Positions 54,150 to 64,000 of a stretch of 64,000 nt of DNA are shown one piece after another. The notes under the pieces are model-generated. The model saw only the letters and a list, made by a program, of their open reading frames with translations. It was not told where the DNA came from and did not search any database. This DNA is from Elephas maximus indicus (lineage: Eukaryota; Chordata; Mammalia; Proboscidea; Elephantidae). The stretch spans positions 20,369,001 through 20,433,000 of the forward strand of contig NC_064842.1 in the NCBI RefSeq assembly GCF_024166365.1, written 5' to 3'. Numbering within the stretch: position 1 is the first letter of the stretch; each line of letters opens with the position of its first letter. The translations under genes and the position numbers were made by a program.

Positions 54150-55135
54150 AAAATATCTTTATTTCATTTAAATCCCTCTATTACCGTACACTCACAGTGG
54201 GGAGTGATATCTGATATCATCCCTAGTGAGGCAAAAATTGGTCCAGGTGAAGGATTTTTTTCATTGTATATAGAATTCTGATTTATAGGTTTGTTTCTCT
54301 TAGCACTTTAAAAATGTCATTTCATTGTCTCCTGGCCTCCATTGTTTCCAATGAGAAATCAACTGTCATTTTGTATTGTTGTACATGTATATATAATATG
54401 CTATATCTCTCTGGCTGCTTTGAAGATTTTCTCGATCTTTGATTTTCAGCAGTTTGAGTATGACATGCCCAGGTGTTGTTTTCTTTGTATTTATTGTGCT
54501 TGAGAGTTATTAAAATTTTTTGATCCATGAATTTGTTTTTGACCAAACTTGGGAAGTCATTGGCTATTATTTCTTCAAAACATTTTATTGCTCTGTTTTC
54601 GTCTCTGCTTTTGGGACTCCTGTTACATCTGTTTAATCATCACTTGATAATGTCCCACAGGTCATTGAGGCTCTGTTCATTTTTTTTTTTTTTTAATTTT
54701 TTTTCCTCTCTATTCTTCAGACTGGATAATTTCTAGTAATCTATTAAGTTCCTGGGCTCTTCTGTCGTCTCTAATCTGTTTGCTCATACAGAGGAGTTTT
54801 CCATTTGGTTCTTTGTAGGTTCTGTTCCTCTGCTGAGATTCTCCATCTCTTTCTTTATTTTGACCACATGTTCTGTTAAGTCCTTACATATTTGTATAAT
54901 GGATCCTTTAAAGTCCTTGTCTACTAATTCCAGCATCAGGATTTTCTCAGGGTTGGTTTCTGTTGACTCTTTTTTTCTTTGCCTATGGTTACATTTTCCT
55001 GTTTCTTCACGTCTGGTAATCTTGAGTTGTGTACACTTTATTGTGATGACATATTGTAGAGACTCTGGATCTGTTAAACTTCCTGAAGAGTGTTGATTGT
55101 TGTTCTAGCTGGTACTTACCTTGATTCTCTTCAGA
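54150..55135 (-). mobile_element. Degenerate LINE, reverse
   Basis: T-rich, reversed LINE wording: 'CCTGGCCTCCATTGTTTCCA', 'TCTGGCTGCTTTGAAGATTT', 'TTGATTTTCAGCAGTTTGAG' and 'CAGGTCATTGAGGCTCTGTT'. Shares style with 45900-46547. Subfamily unknown. Confidence 0.55.
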
Positions 55136-55875
55136 CTCCAAAGTTTACTTCCCCTGTTGTAGGCAGCACCTGAAAACTGCATTTTCCTCCACTCTTTACT
55201 TCCTGCCAGGCTCCTTGGAGTTTACCTTATGCATGCATAATTCAGGAGTTAACCAAGATTTGGGCAGAATTTATATGTGGATTTTGGGGCTTCCCATGTC
55301 TGTGTCTCCCTGTTTTAGGGGATATCCCTTTTACTTTCCAGCCATTCTGGCAGCCCTAAACTACATCCTCTGACCCCTAACAACATTAAAACTGGCTTTC
55401 TGTCATAGTTCTAGCCATACCATCCTAATCTCATGGAATGGGGGAGCCTCTCAGGCAAAAAGCCGTATACATTATTTTTTTGCAAATAAGGTGTACCTTC
55501 TATGTTTGTTTCCCAACAATGCCCTCCCTTCACAAGGTATTTTTATAAGCGCACCATGCTAATTTGTGGTTGGCAAACAAATGTAGAAGGTGCGTGTTAT
55601 TTGTGTAAAAACATGGGAAATAGAAATCTTACATAGTGCGTTTCTCTTCTTTTAAGGGTCGACTCACCTTTGGTTTCTACCTGTTTTTGCTGTTTGCCAC
55701 TGCATTCAAATAGTGGTTTTTTGTATTTTGTGTAGAGATTCTAATTTTATATATAGGGGTTAATCTAAGCTACTCTACTACTAATTAGATACATATTTTA
55801 ATGTATAGGTATAAAATTTTGTTTGAATTTGTTTACAGTTTGTGAATTGCAAAATTCACATACGGTTGTTACTTA
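55136..55875. other. AKT3 intron 2, no named feature
   Basis: Mixed composition. No exon or repeat that I can name. Confidence 0.45.
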
Positions 55876-56130
55876 TTACCTGACTTAATGCCCATAACAA
55901 CCTGTGAGGAGTGGAGATTCCATCTGCAGTTACGTTTGAGGAAACTAAAGGTTTATGAGGCTGAGGTCCAGTCACGTACGTGAAAGCATAGCTGGTGCTT
56001 TCCTTCAAGCACACTTACAGAATTTCAGGCTAGAGGGGCCTTGGGAAGTGTCTAGTCCAATACCCGTTTATTTTACAGATTAGAAAACAAAGGTCGTATT
56101 AGGGACAGAGCCGGGACCAGTTCTTGGAAT
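55876..56130. mobile_element. Two MIR/L2-class remnants
   Basis: 'TGAGGAAACTAAAGGTTTAT' (about 55937) and 'GTCTAGTCCAATACCCGTTT' with 'TTTTACAGATTAGAAAACAA' (about 56050) are ancient mammal-wide repeat wording. Orientation not resolved. Confidence 0.55.
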
Positions 56131-56180
56131 TTTTTTATTGTTATGCTATTTCGTGTTCCGTAACTGCTTCCCTTTACTAC

Positions 56181-56340
56181 TTGTTATTGTTGTTAGGTGC
56201 CATCCCGTCAGTTCCGACTCCCAGTGACCCTGCACGCAACAGAACGAGACGCTGCCTGGTCCTGCGCCACCCTTACGATCGTTATATTTAAGCCCATTGT
56301 TGCAGCCATTGTGTCCAGCCATCTCGTGGAGGGACTATAG
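56181..56340 (-). mobile_element. RTE LINE 3' end, reverse
   Basis: 'GTTGTTAGGTGCCATCCCGT', 'CACGCAACAGAACGAGACGC', 'GGTCCTGCGCCACCCTTACG' and 'AAGCCCATTGTTGCAGCCAT'. CpG-rich relative to the intron and closest to consensus of the reverse RTE fragments. Confidence 0.83.
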
Positions 56341-56840
56341 GATGTGTGTTTTCTTTCCCCAGTAGGGCAGTGATCTAGAAAGTTGTTAGTAATATAGGGT
56401 ATTTTTTTTTTTTTTAATTTTGAATAAAAGGAAAATAGAATGATTAAAAGAAGATAATTTGAGAACTATATTTAAAAATGTATATCTTCCTTAGAATTAA
56501 ACAGAATTTTCAACTAATTCACTTTCTATATTAAGAAGAGATATGAAAGCTTTTTCCCCCCAAATTTTAAACTGTATTTAATTTTAATATTCTAATTATT
56601 TTAAGGGCCCAGGGAAGTAGGAGTAGAAAGGAAGGAAAGAAGGAAATAAGTGGTGACTGAGGAGTGAATGAAAGGGTAGAAAGGAAAGCTGAGAATATAT
56701 GGAAGGATGAGGAAGTAAACAGTTCTTTTGTTCTGTGTTGAATTAAAAAAAAAAAAGTCTGTTTCTTTCTGTTTCCATTGCGACCACCGTTAATTAATTT
56801 TCTTATCACCTCATGTGGTAGGGTTATTCCAGGGAAATTA
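56341..56840. other. AKT3 intron 2, no named feature
   Basis: Purine-rich GGAAGGAAAGAAGGAAATAA tract at about 56630. No gene. Confidence 0.45.
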
Positions 56841-56962
56841 AACTCATTGCTATGAAGTAGATTCTGAATCATGGCAGCCTCGTGTTATAGAGAGCACTAT
56901 TCCATATTCTTGGTTTTAATTTTTATGGAAGCAGACCATAGGCTTTTCTCTCATGGTGCCAG
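56841..56962 (-). mobile_element. Old AfroSINE, reverse
   Basis: 'AAACTCATTGCTATGAAGTA' to 'CTTTTCTCTCATGGTGCCAG'. Strongly diverged and internally deleted. Confidence 0.65.
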
Positions 56963-56971
56963 ATATTAAAA

Positions 56972-57178
56972 CCAAAAAACCCAAACCCGTTGCCACTAAG
57001 TCGATAGCAACTCTAGCGATCTCATAGGGCAGAGTAGAACTGCCCCATAAAGTTTCCCAGGCTGCAATCTCTACAGGAGCAGACTGTCACATCTTTCTCC
57101 CACAGAACGCTGGTGGGTTTGAACTGCCGACCTTTCAGTTAGCCTCTGAGTCCTTAACCACTGGGCCACCAGGGATCC
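56972..57178 (-). mobile_element. AfroSINE, reverse (long subfamily)
   Basis: 'AAACCCAAACCCGTTGCCAC' to 'CCACTGGGCCACCAGGGATC', with 'AGGAGCAGACTGTCACATCT'. A further reversed tail scrap, 'AACCAAAAACCAAACCTATT', follows at 57192. Confidence 0.9.
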
Positions 57179-57220
57179 TTACCGAACATTAAACCAAAAA
57201 CCAAACCTATTGCTGAAGGG

Positions 57221-58124
57221 AGTAGAAATATTGAAACTGTAGGAAAAAGAGTGGTAAGTGTCTTATTCAGCCTGAGTGGTAAGTGATGAACTCCCAGGAT
57301 AAGGCTGAGGTTGAAACATTCACTTTGAAGGAGCGCTGCCAAAGCTTAATCTGGGTCGAAGCTGGAGTTGTGATTTAGAAGCTGAAGCCATGGATAGTAA
57401 CTGGGAAAATAAAGGGGAGTGGAGAGAGACCTGGGCTTAGTTTGGGTGGATGGTGTATGTGTGGCCCTGAAATATTTTTCTTGCTGTGTGCTGATGGCTT
57501 GTGCTGCTTGAGTTCTAAAGGTACTACCAGATGCAGCCGACACTTATGGCACAGAGGACCTAAATCCTTGCTTTCATATTTTCCTCAACTTCATACTGTC
57601 ATCTTTAGCTTCATAAGCTAGCATTATCTATTCAAAAACCTTCAGGAATTCCAACCTGTATTTCTAGTGTTATCTTTGTTCTTTTTGCAAACCCGCTTCT
57701 AGAAGTGGACTTCAAACTATCTGAAGCATGGTCCTTCGTGAAGAGGCTTGTGGCAATTTAATCTTCTCAGTGAACGCTCAGGAATGCATTAGAATTCTTT
57801 TTTTAAACCTATTATTAGTACCCAGTTGGAGAACTGTTGGGTAGGCAGGTTTAAAACTCCCTGAAAATGGAAAAGGGAATATCTTCATCTGGTGGAATTC
57901 TAACCCTGTGCAAATAGTATCTTCTACTGCTCTGTGTCCCAGGAGGGAATACGGGGATACCTGGGAAGGTTGTATCTCTTGAACTAGTGGTATTATCCTT
58001 TGAGTAACTATAAGTTTCTATGTCCTTTGACCTAGTGAAATTTTCATTAATTAGCTGTTAGCATTCTTTTGTCAGACGATGTTCCGCTGCTATTTATAAG
58101 GTTTTCACTGGCCAGTTTTTTCAG
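57221..58124. other. AKT3 intron 2, no named feature
   Basis: Unremarkable intron. No exon signals that I can support. Confidence 0.45.
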
Positions 58125-58685
58125 GAGACTGCCAGGTCCTTCTTTCTAGTCTGTCTTACTCCACTGAAACCTGTCTACCATGGGTGACCCTGCTAGTGTT
58201 TGAAATAGCAGTGGCATAGTTTACAGCATCACAGTAGCGCACAAGCCACCACTATACAACAAACTTGGCAGACGAGTGGTGGACTGACAGACAAGTGGTA
58301 GAAGACTCAAGAATTGATGCTTTGAATTATGGTGTTGGCGAAGAATATTGAATATAGCATAAACTGCCAGAAGAACGAACAAATCTGTCTTGAAAGAAAT
58401 ACAGCCAGAATGCTGCTTAGAAGCGAGGATGGTGAGTCAAAGTCTCAAGTACTTTGGACATGTTACCAGGAGGGTCCAGTCCATGGAGAAGGACATTGTG
58501 CTTGGTAGAGGGTCAGTGAAAACGAGGAAGACCCGCAATGAGATGGATTGACATGGTGGCAGCAACAGTGGACTCAAGCATAACGGATTGTTAGGATGGT
58601 GCAGGACTGGGTGATGTTTCTTTCTGTTGGACATAGGGGTCACTATGAGTCAGAACAGACTCAACGGCCCCTAACAACAACATTC
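58125..58685 (+). mobile_element. RTE LINE copy with inverted 5' leader
   Basis: From about 58312 the sense 3' end of RTE runs ('GGTGTTGGCGAAGAATATTG', 'AAGTACTTTGGACATGTTAC', 'AACGAGGAAGACCCGCAATG', tail 'CACTATGAGTCAGAACAGAC'), parallel to 28250-28615. In contrast, 58176-58256 ('CTACCATGGGTGACCCTGCT', 'GTTTGAAATAGCAGTGGCAT') is the reverse complement of the RTE-derived leader at 10877-10955. The two parts are therefore inverted relative to each other. Non-coding. Confidence 0.75.
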
Positions 58686-60221
58686 TTCTGTCAGTCACAT
58701 TTTCTTATGGATGTGATAACCATACACCTATCATATTTTCTTCTCTCCGTGTTTTGGCTTATGGTGGGTTTTCTGCTTGGGATATTTTTCTCCTTCTGTC
58801 TTTTCAACAGAAATCTTCTGTGTTCTTCAAGGCCAAATTCTAATGTCATCTCATCAATATTTTCTCAGGTCATAGTCTTAAACGTTAGAGTGAATTCTCT
58901 GTAATAATTATAACATCTTTGTGCCTTTGCTTTGTTATGGCTTTTTATAGACCAGTTATTACGTAGATCTATCTGTCATTTCACCTTCCGCACTGTAAAC
59001 TCCCAGAGGGCAGGGACTGTGTCTTAATACCACTGGTTTTCTTTACCATATAGAGTCTAGCACAACCTTGAACATAATAGGCTCTCTGAATCAGTATTTG
59101 ATGAGTGAATGAGGAAGAGGAATTAAATATCAGGTCCAGTGGTATAAAGAGCAGTAAGTTAGAGATTTCAGGGCAAGGAACTAGAATTGGAACAGCTGAG
59201 GTAAGGCAGGGGATACAGAGTAGATCACAGTTATGATAGCACCTCATACCCAGGACAGGATTTTGGTAAGGGCATTGGTGGGATTCTAGAACTATGTTGT
59301 GCTTCTCCTGGGTTTTTTTTTTTTTTTTTTGGATGGTTGGGTGTAGCAAAATGGAACAGCAAGTGGGAATATGGTAATGGTCATGGTTCTGGAAGATTTG
59401 TCCATACTGATGAGGAAGCAGCCCACGTGTTAGAGATTAGGAGCAGAGGCTAGTCAAGGCAAATGAGGCTGTAGTTCTGTTTGGGGGCTTGTTAGAGGGA
59501 TTGTAAAGAAAATGAATTTGTGCATTGTGTTTGTGTTTGAAGGAAGAAGTAGCAGATGCAGTAAATGTTCTCAAAGGAACTAGTTATGAGTCATAATCAG
59601 AGGTCAGCATTAGAATTTCTTACTTTACTCTTCACCTGGGTGGCAATGTGCAAGGATTCATTATAACTTAATCACTACCCCCTGATGTGTTAATTACCAT
59701 CGTTTCCATGTCTCATTCAAATTCTTAAATGCTTTGATTTGCAATGTTGAATTTGATGGAACAGCTGACCAAGGGATAATGCTGTCTGTGCACTAGAGTC
59801 AGAGAACGGAAACAATTTCACCTTGAGGACTTGTTTATAATGTAGTGCAAGAGAGACATATTTGTAATCAAAGGAATCATTGTCCAGTTCTTCTACACTC
59901 CTTGAGAATGTCTCGCCTTAGGTAGAACACTCAACCTTCCAAATCGTTCTTAGTGTTCTTATTTGTTAAATGGTACCATGTGGCAAATAGTCTTCTGGAC
60001 ACTGGTGATGCAACAGGGAGCAAAAACCAGGTAAAAACCATCACCACCTTAGAGCTTACTGTCTCGCTAGCTGTAGATACGACTTCATTAGGTTGGAGAG
60101 AATTGGGGGTTCCCTTCAATAGTGCTGCTACTATTTGGAGAAGTTTTGTACCCATTGTAATATGGGTTAAGAAATTTTATTGCAGTATTTTTGCATAAGG
60201 AGAAAGCACTAGTATGGAGAC
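58686..60221. other. AKT3 intron 2, no named feature
   Basis: About 1.5 kb with a long T-run at 59315-59330. ORFs at 58596, 58981 and 59953 are featureless. Confidence 0.45.
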
Positions 60222-60235
60222 TTTTGGTTAGGTTT

Positions 60236-60393
60236 GGAATCCTGGTAGTGGAGAGGGTAAGAGCTCAACTGCTAATCAAAAGGTTGGCATTTTGAAACTT
60301 CTAGCTGCTCCTTGGAAACCCTGTGGGGCAGCTCTGTTGTGTCCTGTAGGGTTGCCATGAGTTGGAATCAATTCGGCAGCAGTGGGTCTTTGG
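60236..60393 (+). mobile_element. AfroSINE with 14-bp target duplication
   Basis: TTTTGGTTAGGTTT occurs at 60222-60235 and 60394-60407. 'GGAATCCTGGTAGTGGAGAG' head and 'CCATGAGTTGGAATCAATTC' tail. The longest SINE TSD in the window. Confidence 0.93.
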
Positions 60394-60407
60394 TTTTGGT
60401 TAGGTTT

Positions 60408-61229
60408 AAACATAGTTTTTTATCTTGCATTTAAATTATAGTTTTAATTGGGTTGGCTTGGTATCAGTTATGTTTGATAAAGAATCAGAATTGTTATGGA
60501 TACATTCTAGAGGTTTTGAATTATTTCAGTTTGTTTTATTTATTATTTCAATTTGTTTTATTTTCGTTCTCCTACACTGTGATTTCTGAGCCATCTTTTG
60601 CTTTCGTCTCCTTATAAATGTGTGTTTTGAAAAGCTGCACAGAAAGGTTGAAAGATTCAGGAATCTGTACACTTAGTTGACGCCATTTTTGTTGCATATT
60701 CTGCATTCTTTTGTCTCATTTTCAGCATTCAGATGTATTTGCTTGATCAGCTCTAAAGTGTTGAATGTTGTAGAATCATTGAGATCCATTTATTTATGTA
60801 TACAAGTAACACATGAATATGTATTCTGGTTGTGTGAGTTGGGCAATATAGATATACTGTATATAGTAAAATCTGAAAGTGTCGTTTCTCACCCACCCAC
60901 TTATCCCTGTTCATCAGCCCAATCATAGCGTGCTGGCAAGAGGTAACCACTCTTTATTGTGTGTTATGTATCCTCCTGGATCTTAAGTATTTAAGGGAAA
61001 TTTTTGCTTTATTCTTTAGAACTGGAAGGTACTTTGGAGTTCATGAAACCTAACTTTCTAGGCCTACCAGAAGAATCTTTTCCTCTGTGTTTCTGATGGA
61101 TCATTCATTTCAGATATTGTGGATGACTAAAATCTCACTATGTAAGGCTTATCTGTTTCATTAATTAAGAGCTCTGAGCAATGGTGGTCTTTGTTCTGTC
61201 GTACTGAGCAATGTAAAACAAGTCTCTTC
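60408..61229. other. AKT3 intron 2; small tandem duplication
   Basis: 'ATTTCAGTTTGTTTTATTTA' is followed at once by 'ATTTCAATTTGTTTTATTTT' (60523-60563). 'CTGGAAGGTACTTTGGAGTT' at 61022 has ancient-SINE wording. Confidence 0.45.
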
Positions 61230-61555
61230 TGTTTTCCATGTGCTAGGCCTTCAGGTATTCCAAGATTGCTATTATGTCCTCCCCCAGATTTTCATTTTAA
61301 GGTAAATGTTCTGAATTCTCGTATTTGTTGTGTAATGTGGTTCCTAGTAGTTTCTTACTTAGTCTTGTTGTCCTATTGTGGAAATACCTGTTTGTGAAAG
61401 TTTGCCTTAAAACACGGTGCCCAGAAGTGAACGTAAGACTGCAGATGTGGTCAGTGCAGGGAAGAGTGCAGCAGGACTGTTCTTCCACAATCCATTGCGA
61501 TGTGTATCAGTGCGGTATAACACTGCATTCACTTTTTTGCCTTTTACCTTTTAAA
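61230..61555 (-). mobile_element. CR1/L3 LINE fragment, reverse
   Basis: 'ACACGGTGCCCAGAAGTGAA', 'GACTGCAGATGTGGTCAGTG' and 'CACTGCATTCACTTTTTTGC' are the conserved reversed wording of CR1-type LINEs (L3 in mammals). One of the oldest repeats in the window. Confidence 0.8.
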
Positions 61556-61574
61556 GGAACTTGTATTATATTTT

Positions 61575-62115
61575 GGTTCTACAAATTATTTACATATGCC
61601 AAGTTGTTCTCCAGATGTTACCAATTTACATTCCTATCCCTACTATGTAAAGGTTTCTGCTTTCTTATACCATAGCCATTACTGGGTGTTACTCTTTTCA
61701 GTTTTTGCCATTATATTGCTATTTTATTTTACACATCTTGGCACTGGGTATTTTTTTTTGTTACTGAGGTCTAACTTTTTTGTCAATGCTTTTTAGCCAT
61801 TTTTTTTTCCTCCAACGAACAGCTTGTTCTTGTCCTTAGTCAGTTTTTGTATATGAGGCCTATGTCTTTAGCCAAGTTTACATAATTTTATGTTGTTACT
61901 TATTTATGAGTTTTTAATATACTCAGAACATCTGTATTAATATCTTTCTTCGTATTGCAAATGTTTTTCCTAGTTTGAACATACTTTTTTACTCTATGGT
62001 ATATTTTTTCTATATAGAATAGTTTTTAATTCTTACGTAGTCTAATATATCAAAATTTTACTCTCAAAGAGGTTATGCTTAGAAACTCCTTTCCCAGTTT
62101 TTTTTCTTTTGAGCT
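61575..62115 (-). mobile_element. Old L1 3' end, reverse
   Basis: 'CCAAGTTGTTCTCCAGATGT', 'ACCAATTTACATTCCTATCC', 'TTTTTGTATATGAGGCCTAT' and 'AGAGGTTATGCTTAGAAACT'. Strongly diverged. Confidence 0.7.
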
Positions 62116-62569
62116 TCTTTATGATTGAAAACATTGTACTATCTAAGTAAAATATGAGTTCCCCTTGTAAAAGATTTAATCAGTAAATTAATTTACAGAG
62201 TAAATTGTGGCTCTTTCACTCCATTTTCCTTCTCAGAAATAATTACTGTTAAGTGTGATGTGTCAACATAAAGCCAAAATTTTCCTTAAGTAAGAACCAG
62301 AAAGATACACGCCCAACTGTAGTAAGGAGTTACTGCTTTTCAAGAGATTGGGCTGGGCCATGAAGGGGGGTAGTTCAAACAGCGAGATTTTTATATTTTT
62401 ATTTTGTTTCACTTTCTATAAGTGGCGTCACAGTCACTTAACAATGTGTCTTGGAGGTTTGCCCATGCCATTGCAACATGGTAACCGTTTCAGAAAAAAA
62501 TAAAATAAACTTGCTTTTAGTGAATCCATTCTCACGTCCCATCTTTTTAAAATACCTACTGTCAGTTTA
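62116..62569. other. AKT3 intron 2, no named feature
   Basis: Nothing that I can name. 'TGGCGTCACAGTCACTTAAC' at 62423 has some old-LINE wording. Confidence 0.4.
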
Positions 62570-62800
62570 GTCTAGTGATTAAGAAGGTGGAACTTAAGTT
62601 CAAGTCCTGCCTTTGCTATTTATTAGTGACTGTGGGCAAAAAACTTAACCTTAATATGCCTTTTAATGTGTTCCTTATAAAATGGAGATAATAATAGTGT
62701 CTATTTTATATGGTTGTGAGAGTCAAAGATCATCATGTTTGATTAGCTCTTATCACAATGCATGGGACATACTCTAACTAGTTAATAAACATTGGCTGCT
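62570..62800 (+). mobile_element. MIR
   Basis: 'TAGTCTAGTGATTAAGAAGG', 'GTTCAAGTCCTGCCTTTGCT', 'GTGACTGTGGGCAAAAAACT' and 'CTTATAAAATGGAGATAATA', followed by 'TGGTTGTGAGAGTCAAAGAT'. Head, core and LINE-like tail in order. Confidence 0.88.
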
Positions 62801-63963
62801 ATTTATTATTTAGTGATCTGTTCCACAGTAGTCCTAGTATTTAGTGTTTGTTTTCCTCTGTAATAGGAAACTTATATAGGATGGTTGCCCTTTACAGGGT
62901 CTTTAAAAATTTTTTTTTTATTTAAAATGCCCCCTGATGCTCTGTGTGTCTCAAAGACCATTGATGCTAACTGGAACTTACTTAAAGTGATGTTACTTGC
63001 TAGCTATTTCTCAGCAACTTTGGGCATCAGTTTTCTCATTGTGGTGTTTCTCTTTGGAGAAGACAGGTGCAGAGGAGGCGTGATGACTGTCCCTTTCCTG
63101 TCATCTGGTCTGAATGCTCTGCTCTCTTCCTCAGCCTTCATCTTTTGAAGCTTTATGTTTGTCTGTAGTATTTCTTTCTTTTTTTTTTTTGCAATTCATT
63201 ATAGACTTTCCAAGCGCTCTTGTTTCTGTATTTGTCCTTTGTTACGGTACTCCTCCTGTCTTTTCTAATACTTCTTAATTAAATGAAATGAATTGGTGCT
63301 AAAGCAACGAGTATACGTATTTTTTTTATTCCTCACCTCAGGATTGGGTAAAGCCAAATGGCTCTTTTAATCCTGTGGTTAAGCTTTATGACTAAAAATA
63401 TTTGTCCTATAAGAACACTAATTTCCTTATTTCACATAGTATGGAGTGCTTGGGCAATCTCCCTAAAATTCATGGGTCAAGAAATAGAGGTGTATGTGTA
63501 TTATTTAATGTCATCCAAAAGCAGCCAATAGAAAAACTAAAAGTGGAGAGAAAATTCACAAAAATTGGGAAGCAAGGGGGAGAGGGAGCTCAGTTTCTCA
63601 CCTTTCATACTGGGAAGTCAGTTGATGTGGCTGCAGGTGATGAATCACGAAACAGAGGCACAGTGCCACATTATCAGAAGTGCCCTTTTTTGAGAAGTGG
63701 GATGGAGAATGAGTGTGTATGTGTTGAATAGTGGAAGAGAGACTTTTAAGTCTCTTCTTTCATGTGTTGAATTATTTACTTATTCTGAATTATTACTACT
63801 TTATACATGTACTTTATTAATAATAAAATATATCCTGCTCGTTTCCAATGTATGAAAATATAAAAGCATAATTTTGTATATCAATATGTGTATAAAATTG
63901 AATGGAAAGAAATATAACAAAATATTAAAAGTGTTTATCTCTGGTTGGTGAGATTATTATTTT
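62801..63963. other. AKT3 intron 2, no named feature
   Basis: AT-rich intron. The 109-codon ORF at 63402 has no recognised domain. Confidence 0.45.
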
Positions 63964-63965
63964 CG

Positions 63966-63991
63966 TATATATATGTATGTGTGTGTGTGTA
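63966..63991. repeat. TA/TG microsatellite
   Basis: (TA)n passing into (GT)n near the window edge, followed by ATGTTGTTGT, which may be the start of another element. Confidence 0.75.
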
Positions 63992-64000
63992 TGTTGTTGT

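Noticed and set aside
1..64000. CRISPR arrays, operons, riboswitches, prophages or other prokaryotic systems
   Set aside because: The sequence is clearly vertebrate nuclear DNA with introns, SINEs and LINEs. The regularly spaced repeat at 39.7-40.2 kb is a degenerate transposon module, not a CRISPR.

Overview
This is nuclear DNA from a placental mammal, almost certainly an afrotherian and most likely an elephant-type genome. Introns and intergenic DNA are AT-rich, there is one strong CpG island, and the repeats are those of a eutherian genome (L1, MIR/L2, CR1/L3, hAT-Charlie, MaLR-like LTRs). More than thirty copies of a tRNA-derived SINE carry the tail 'CTATGAGTCGGAATCGACTC..GGCA'. That tail is the hallmark of the AfroSINE family, and RTE-type LINE copies in the same window end in the same way. 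The species call rests on these families, recognised by memory and not by database search.

The only protein-coding gene I can support is the 5' end of AKT3, on the + strand. A CpG-island promoter at about 31.1-33.0 kb contains a non-coding first exon ending at a GCAG|GTAACA donor (exon end 32264). An intron of about 10.6 kb follows. The second exon (42828-42984) holds the AKT3 start codon at 42939 and the first 46 coding bases, MSDVTIVKEGWVQKR plus one base. The remaining 21 kb is the start of a large second intron running off the window. Every long ORF elsewhere is either a GC-rich shadow inside the CpG island or a piece of a transposable element.

Layout: 1-31 kb is 5' flanking DNA, densely layered with retrotransposons. 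Old L1 fragments fill 0-4.4 and 6.4-11.4 kb. There are four solo LTRs with near-perfect 5-bp target duplications, RTE LINE pieces including a reverse-transcriptase YADD remnant, L1-type 3' ends and many AfroSINEs, several of them nested. 31-33 kb is the AKT3 promoter. 33-42.8 kb is intron 1, with fewer repeats, a 1.17-kb piggyBac-like DNA transposon inserted at TTAA into an L1-type 3' end, and a locally duplicated 120-bp segment. 43-64 kb is intron 2, with old antisense L1, MIR, CR1/L3, hAT and SINE insertions and a perfect 19-bp hairpin.

The most unusual structure is the piggyBac-like element at 39451-40621. Its minus strand carries a degenerate cysteine-rich (zinc-ribbon-like) transposase C-terminus that appears to have been tandemly multiplied, with about five or six units at roughly 95-bp spacing. 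Other points worth checking are the duplicated splice-acceptor-like segment in intron 1, two minimal upstream ORFs in AKT3 exon 1, a consensus CRE in the CpG island, an internally deleted RTE copy bounded by target duplications, and an RTE copy whose 5' leader lies inverted.
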